From positions 10,428,395-10,492,394 of the forward strand of contig OY811976.1 in NCBI GenBank assembly GCA_963681505.1: a DNA stretch of 64,000 bases, written 5' to 3'. Under the pieces are notes generated by a model that saw only the letters and a list, made by a program, of their open reading frames with translations, was not told where the DNA came from and searched no databases. This DNA is from Eunapius fragilis (lineage: Eukaryota > Porifera > Demospongiae > Spongillida > Spongillidae). Below are positions 59,559 through 64,000 of this stretch, one piece after another. Position 1 is the first letter of the stretch. Every line of letters starts with the position of its first letter. The translations under genes and the position numbers were made by a program.

Positions 59559-62436
59559 ATGATGGCCCTATCGACGGTGGAGCGCACCATAGCGGACTTG
59601 GCAAAGAACCTCAACGCGTCGATCGCCGGAGCCAGACCATACCTGGCTCAGCAGCTTGACCCTTCAGTGGCCCGACTCCTCTCTGATTTGGCAGAGTTGA
59701 TTCATGCCATTTTGCCCGCGAGGGTCTGGCCACGTGCTCCTGCGACGACGCGTTATGTGGGCTCTTTTTCCAGCTCAGGTTTTTTTATATATAATAAGTC
59801 GCGCGACGCATATCCACGGTTACTCATTTTTATGTACAGATCTAGGAAGTCCATCTGGCCTGTCTTCCCAGGCATCATCACCACCATCACCACCAACGCG
59901 GTCTCCACCACCACCACCACCACCACCACCACCACCACCACCACCACGACCAGCACCACCACCACTACCACGACACGTCTCCGGTTTGCGCGGTATATCC
60001 TCCCTCCCTCAGTTACGAAATTTAATCCATGCAGGGACGACGAGGACACCTCAGGAGGCGGCGGCCAGGAAAAGAAAACGGACCTGCGACACCTCGGGCT
60101 CCGTTGTGAGGGACTCTTCCACTGGTTGGCAGGTCCAAAGAGCCACGGAAGAGGTTACCCTCCCAATAGAGCCTGAGGTGTCCAGGTCATCTGTGGACCT
60201 CACAATTAAAGCAGCATCGCCCGAGGTGATAGGGAGGTTCATCGCCACTAACATCGAGTGGACCTCCCTTCACCTCGGGCTGGGTAGCACGGCGGAGAAG
60301 GTGGAAGCACTGCTGGAGTCTACTCTCCACGACAGAGGTGAAAGAGGCCTTCCTGCACTGTGCAATAAGGTTATATACCTATGCATGCGCATGCATGTAT
60401 ATTTTTTTATAACACTTTTTTTTGCGCGCACGCGCACACACACAGGTTCGCGCATTGCACCACCTTTCCTCTGTCGTGGAGAACATGGCTAATCACCGCG
60501 TTGGCACACTCCTCAAGGACTCGCGCGGTGAAAGCCATGGTGTAGACGTCTACATAACCAACGCTATCGAATCGGAGAGGACCAAGACATACCAATGTCT
60601 TGTCCGGCAGTGTGCGGAACAGTACAAATGTCAACAGTGCTGTTCCCACCTCGCTGTTCTCCCCGGGGACCCGCTGGTCTACCCGTGCAGGGGAGTGCAG
60701 CAGGTGTTCCGCCTTCTCCAGTACCATTATGAAGGTTTCTCACCTTCACATCTTGGGGCCTGCAGGTTAGTACAAAAATTACATCAAAACTCTATGCATG
60801 ACTTGTTTTGATGTGTGTAAATTTTTTTTTTTTACAGAACTTTGGCTACCAGGGTGACATCAGGACTGGGACTCACTGGTGTGCCGTCCTCCATGATGAG
60901 GGCGCTGATGCCAAGGATGGGGGAGGTGGCAACATCAATAACCAACACCCTCCTCCCTTCCTACGCCTCAGGGGAGCAAGAGGTGTTTTGGCAAGTTGGG
61001 GGATTGGCAGCGGAGGCTGTTCACTATTTCGATGGCGATGGTGGCTCCATATTTGTTGACCGCTTCCCGGGCCTGATCCGTTACCTCAGAGTGAAGGGGA
61101 TACCTATTCACTCGGTGAACACTCCCAGGTGCAACCTGGTGTACTTCAGGGAGGTCTTCCACGATGCGATAGAACTAGGCCATCAATATACCATCGCACC
61201 TGTGGAAGACGCAGACGCACTCCCAGAGGGGAGCAATGCACGTCCACAGGTCGAAGCGTTTGGTCACCTCTCCCTGGTGCATGCCAGGAACCAGGTTGGC
61301 AGGCCGACGTGTGGACGTGTGTTGCTTGTCCCTCACGGGGTTCACCATGGGCGTAACGGTGATCGCCTCCTTGTTGAGCTCTACACCTGCAACAAGGCGT
61401 CTGACCAGTTTGTGTCGACTGGTGTAAGGCGGGTAGAAGACGGCCTCTCGTTCCCCACGCGGGGTGCCCCCCAACGATACCTCCAGGCTCTGGAGACTGC
61501 CCGGGCCCAGGCTCGTGGCGTCTTTCAGTTTGGTCAGGAGATGGGGCACGAGGATCTTATGCCATGGGTACTGAAGGAGAGATTTGCGGCTGGGGAGCCT
61601 TCCGTAACTCTTCGTTGTGGTACCTCCATGACATGTAGCGTGACCAACAGTGACAAGATCCTCAACGAGAGTCACCTAATGGTGCTTCCCAGCCTGGTAA
61701 GAGGTGCTGGTTCGGGCCTCATGGTCCGTCCAACACCGCCAGGCCGACAGGATGTCACAATCCCTTCGCAAAAGTACCTGTGCTTCTTTGCCACCAGGCA
61801 GGAGCAATCACATGGTCCAGATTCAGACTATGTGCTGGAGTCGGCACGTGGCCCAAGGGGTGATTCCCATAACCTCGTGTACGATCCCCAGGTGTATGAT
61901 GGTAAAAATATAGGCAGATTTGTGAATCAAGCAGGTCTTTGCGATGGGATCAAGGCTCTGGTGGCATCCTGTGACAGGGAATCTGGTTGTGAAACGTATG
62001 CGCCTGGTGTAGCTGAAAAAGTTTTTGACGCCAAGTCCAATTGTGGTTATAAAACAAGAAATGGTGGACGGGAGATGGTCATTACTGCTAAGGTGGACAT
62101 CACCACCAGTTCGAATGAGGCCATAGAGCTCTATGCCAACTATGGCCTGTCGTACTGGATGACCTTAGCAGTAAGGGACCATCTCCGCCTGGGACATGAT
62201 TGCGACTTGGTCAAGGGCGTCTTCTGGCTACTGCTTAGCAGCAATTCGTGCGTGCCAGAAGACGTCCGGGCTGCATACATCACGCCAGATAGACCCATCG
62301 CCCCCGAGATAGTGCAGCTGTATGCTCATGCCACATGCCCCTTCCCACCTGCTGCTGGTAAGTACTACTAATAAGTAATGTATATGCTTGAATTTTATAT
62401 ACATACTTCTTTCATATAGGATCAAGGAGGAGATGA
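59559..62436 (+). CDS. Five-exon gene for a SET-domain-like protein
   Basis: Exons 59559-59778, 59840-60369, 60446-60765, 60838-62357 and 62420-62436, with GT-AG introns of 61, 76, 72 and 62 nt in phases 1, 0, 2 and 1. The joined length is 2607 nt, exactly 869 codons. Start: ATG at 59559 (a second ATG follows at once). Residues ~95-112 are a proline run encoded by CCA/CCG-type codons; exon 3 has a Cys-rich patch (CQQCC, ~310). The C-terminal ~200 residues look like a SET fold: an N-terminal GSGL strand (~645), GKNIGRFVNQAG (~713, equivalent to the RFxNHS motif) and NEAIELYANYGLSYW (~786, equivalent to the GEEL..YG motif). SET proteins methylate lysines on histones or other proteins. The usual NHSC is NQAG and no post-SET cysteines are seen, so activity is uncertain. 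If intron 4 is not spliced, the protein ends GKYY. Confidence 0.8.
59888..59960 (+). repeat. (CCA)n trinucleotide repeat within exon 2
   Basis: Encodes a run of prolines in the SET gene's frame. It is likely to vary in length, and remains in frame. Confidence 0.85.
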
Positions 62437-64000
62437 CCACACCACTACCACTCGACACTATTAACACCCCTGCAATAACTTTCAACGTTCTAATATGTAA
62501 TTGTATTGTGTCATATATGTGTGTTCGTACTATTCGTGCATGTGCTTATCCAATGTCACTATATGTTATAACCACTATACTAAAGGCACGGATATAAATA
62601 GCATTATACGCTAGCTAGGGTGCATGGAAGCGTATTATAAACTACCGGTCCGCTTAGTGAAGTTATCTTTTCTCTTAATAATTTCACAACTGCCTAGAAC
62701 CCCATGAATAATGGTTATACACACACATGCATAAATGAATAATTACTACGACTAATCTTGTAAGTCTGCTTAGGCAAACACATCCTGTCTTAAAACTGCA
62801 CCGTCAGATACCAATCGTTTGAGCCAGTGCTTCCCATAGATGTCACCTACTCTATTGCTAAACTGGATTGTCATGACCTCGAAGTGCAGTGATTATATTA
62901 GACTATACTTTATTAACAACAATTGGCCCTCTTAGAATAAGTGGATGACTCATAATTACACGCAAACAACACGACTTCAGAATACAATACAACAGGGTCA
63001 ACAGGTCACATTCCATCTCTCTAAACTTGAACACCACGCGCAAAGCTCCTGAGGAGGGAAAACAAACAATAACAAGTTATAACTAGTAGCAATTAAAACA
63101 CAGTGTATTCATGATCAATTACAATTATTGACAACATATTATTAATGCTGCTATAAATAAGCAAATGCAAGACAATAAATTAGAAACGAAATCATTATTC
63201 GGCTGTCATGCACACACCAAATGCAACTACCAGACCCACCTCCATGTTGTAATTATTAACGCAACCGCCCACTGGAATTAGTGACCGTTTCAAATGCATC
63301 AATCACCTGCAAATTAATTTACAATCAATTAATAAAGGTAGCCAACCTGCATTATTAAAGCACTGGTATAGTTATTAACTTAATTAAAAACATGACCTTA
63401 AATTTATTAAAAGTATAATTCATTCACCAGCACTCAAATTATTAAAACAAGTACCAATGAATGCTGCAATTATTAAAAAGTAATTACCTCTAAATTAATA
63501 ATCACTATTAATGCAATACCATTTACAACCAATTTGTTATAAACTTAACTAATAACATGACCTCAATTTAAGAGCTAATTAAGGCTGCCATTTCTTATTA
63601 AACGCATGACCTTAATTATTAAGCAGTCATGCACACAGACTACACATGTGTGCAGACACATGTACCCATACATGTGTACCTACGTACGTACATACACATA
63701 TGCTCAAACACACGTCTGTACTACCATCTATGAAGCAATAACTAACTCGTTAACTTGACTTCAAGAGGACCTTCATTTTCATGTCAATCCGCTGAAATTC
63801 AATTTTAAAAATAATTACCAGCTTGACATACCGCTACATACATACACAAGTACATACATGCATACATACGTATACACATACATGCATGTGTACGTACATA
63901 CCCCCTAGCCACACCCCTGTGCATCAACATCCACATCATGCCGTAATTTTTTAAAAAATTTTAACGCACCTGCCCACTGGAATTAGTGACCGTTTCAAAT
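62437..64000. other. AT-rich intergenic DNA with dispersed short repeats
   Basis: Rich in TTAATTATTAA-type words and in CATGACCTTAATT repeats (63390, 63556, 63606). A 38-bp segment including CCCACTGGAATTAGTGACCG occurs at 63258-63295 and again at the window edge (63962-64000), implying a ~704-bp tandem repeat continuing beyond. ACATAC/CATG tracts lie near 63650-63700 and 63830-63900. No gene recognised. Confidence 0.6.

Overview
This is eukaryotic, almost certainly metazoan, DNA. Four clean vertebrate/invertebrate-type telomeric tracts (TTAGGG)n and a fifth degenerate one lie inside the window. The one multi-exon gene has very short GT-AG introns (61-76 nt). There is no operon structure, and about 85-90% of the window is repetitive. 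Short introns, TTAGGG tracts, a Penelope-like retroelement and strong repeat turnover would fit a marine sponge or another compact early-branching animal, but the species cannot be fixed from sequence alone. The character is subtelomeric or formerly subtelomeric.

Layout. 1-10680: a G-rich satellite built from two hexamers (GGTAGT and GGGATT), interrupted by blocks of a ~60-bp repeat and organised into ~4.21-kb higher-order units; a 1.5-kb terminal-inverted-repeat transposon (600-2123) sits in it. 10681-11838: a retroelement ORF1-like gene on the minus strand. 11839-40015: a large segmental duplication (13541-21720 versus 29735-40015) built on a 1.7-kb repeat. One copy carries a 2049-bp Helitron-like insertion with a perfect 129-bp inverted repeat. 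Between the copies lie AT-rich satellites (231 bp, ~110 bp) and a 1.2-kb tandem duplication.

40224-53700 is the most interesting part. A zinc-finger/OrsD-like gene runs into a TTAGGG tract. Next comes a Penelope-like element (RT plus GIY-YIG endonuclease) on the minus strand, bounded on both sides by TTAGGG tracts, in exactly the orientation expected if it had been reverse-transcribed onto a chromosome end. A series of ~2.95-kb subtelomeric units follows, each starting with a progressively shorter TTAGGG tract and each carrying a ~43-bp minisatellite.

53700-59500: diverged tandem repeats rich in palindromic CACGTG sites and hairpins. 59559-62436: a five-exon gene for an ~868-residue protein with a C-terminal SET-like domain. 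62437-64000: AT-rich non-coding DNA.

Only three protein genes are well supported: the OrsD-like gene, the Penelope-like polyprotein and the SET gene. The ORF1-like reading frame is a likely fourth. Most other long reading frames are by-products of repeats whose period is a multiple of three.
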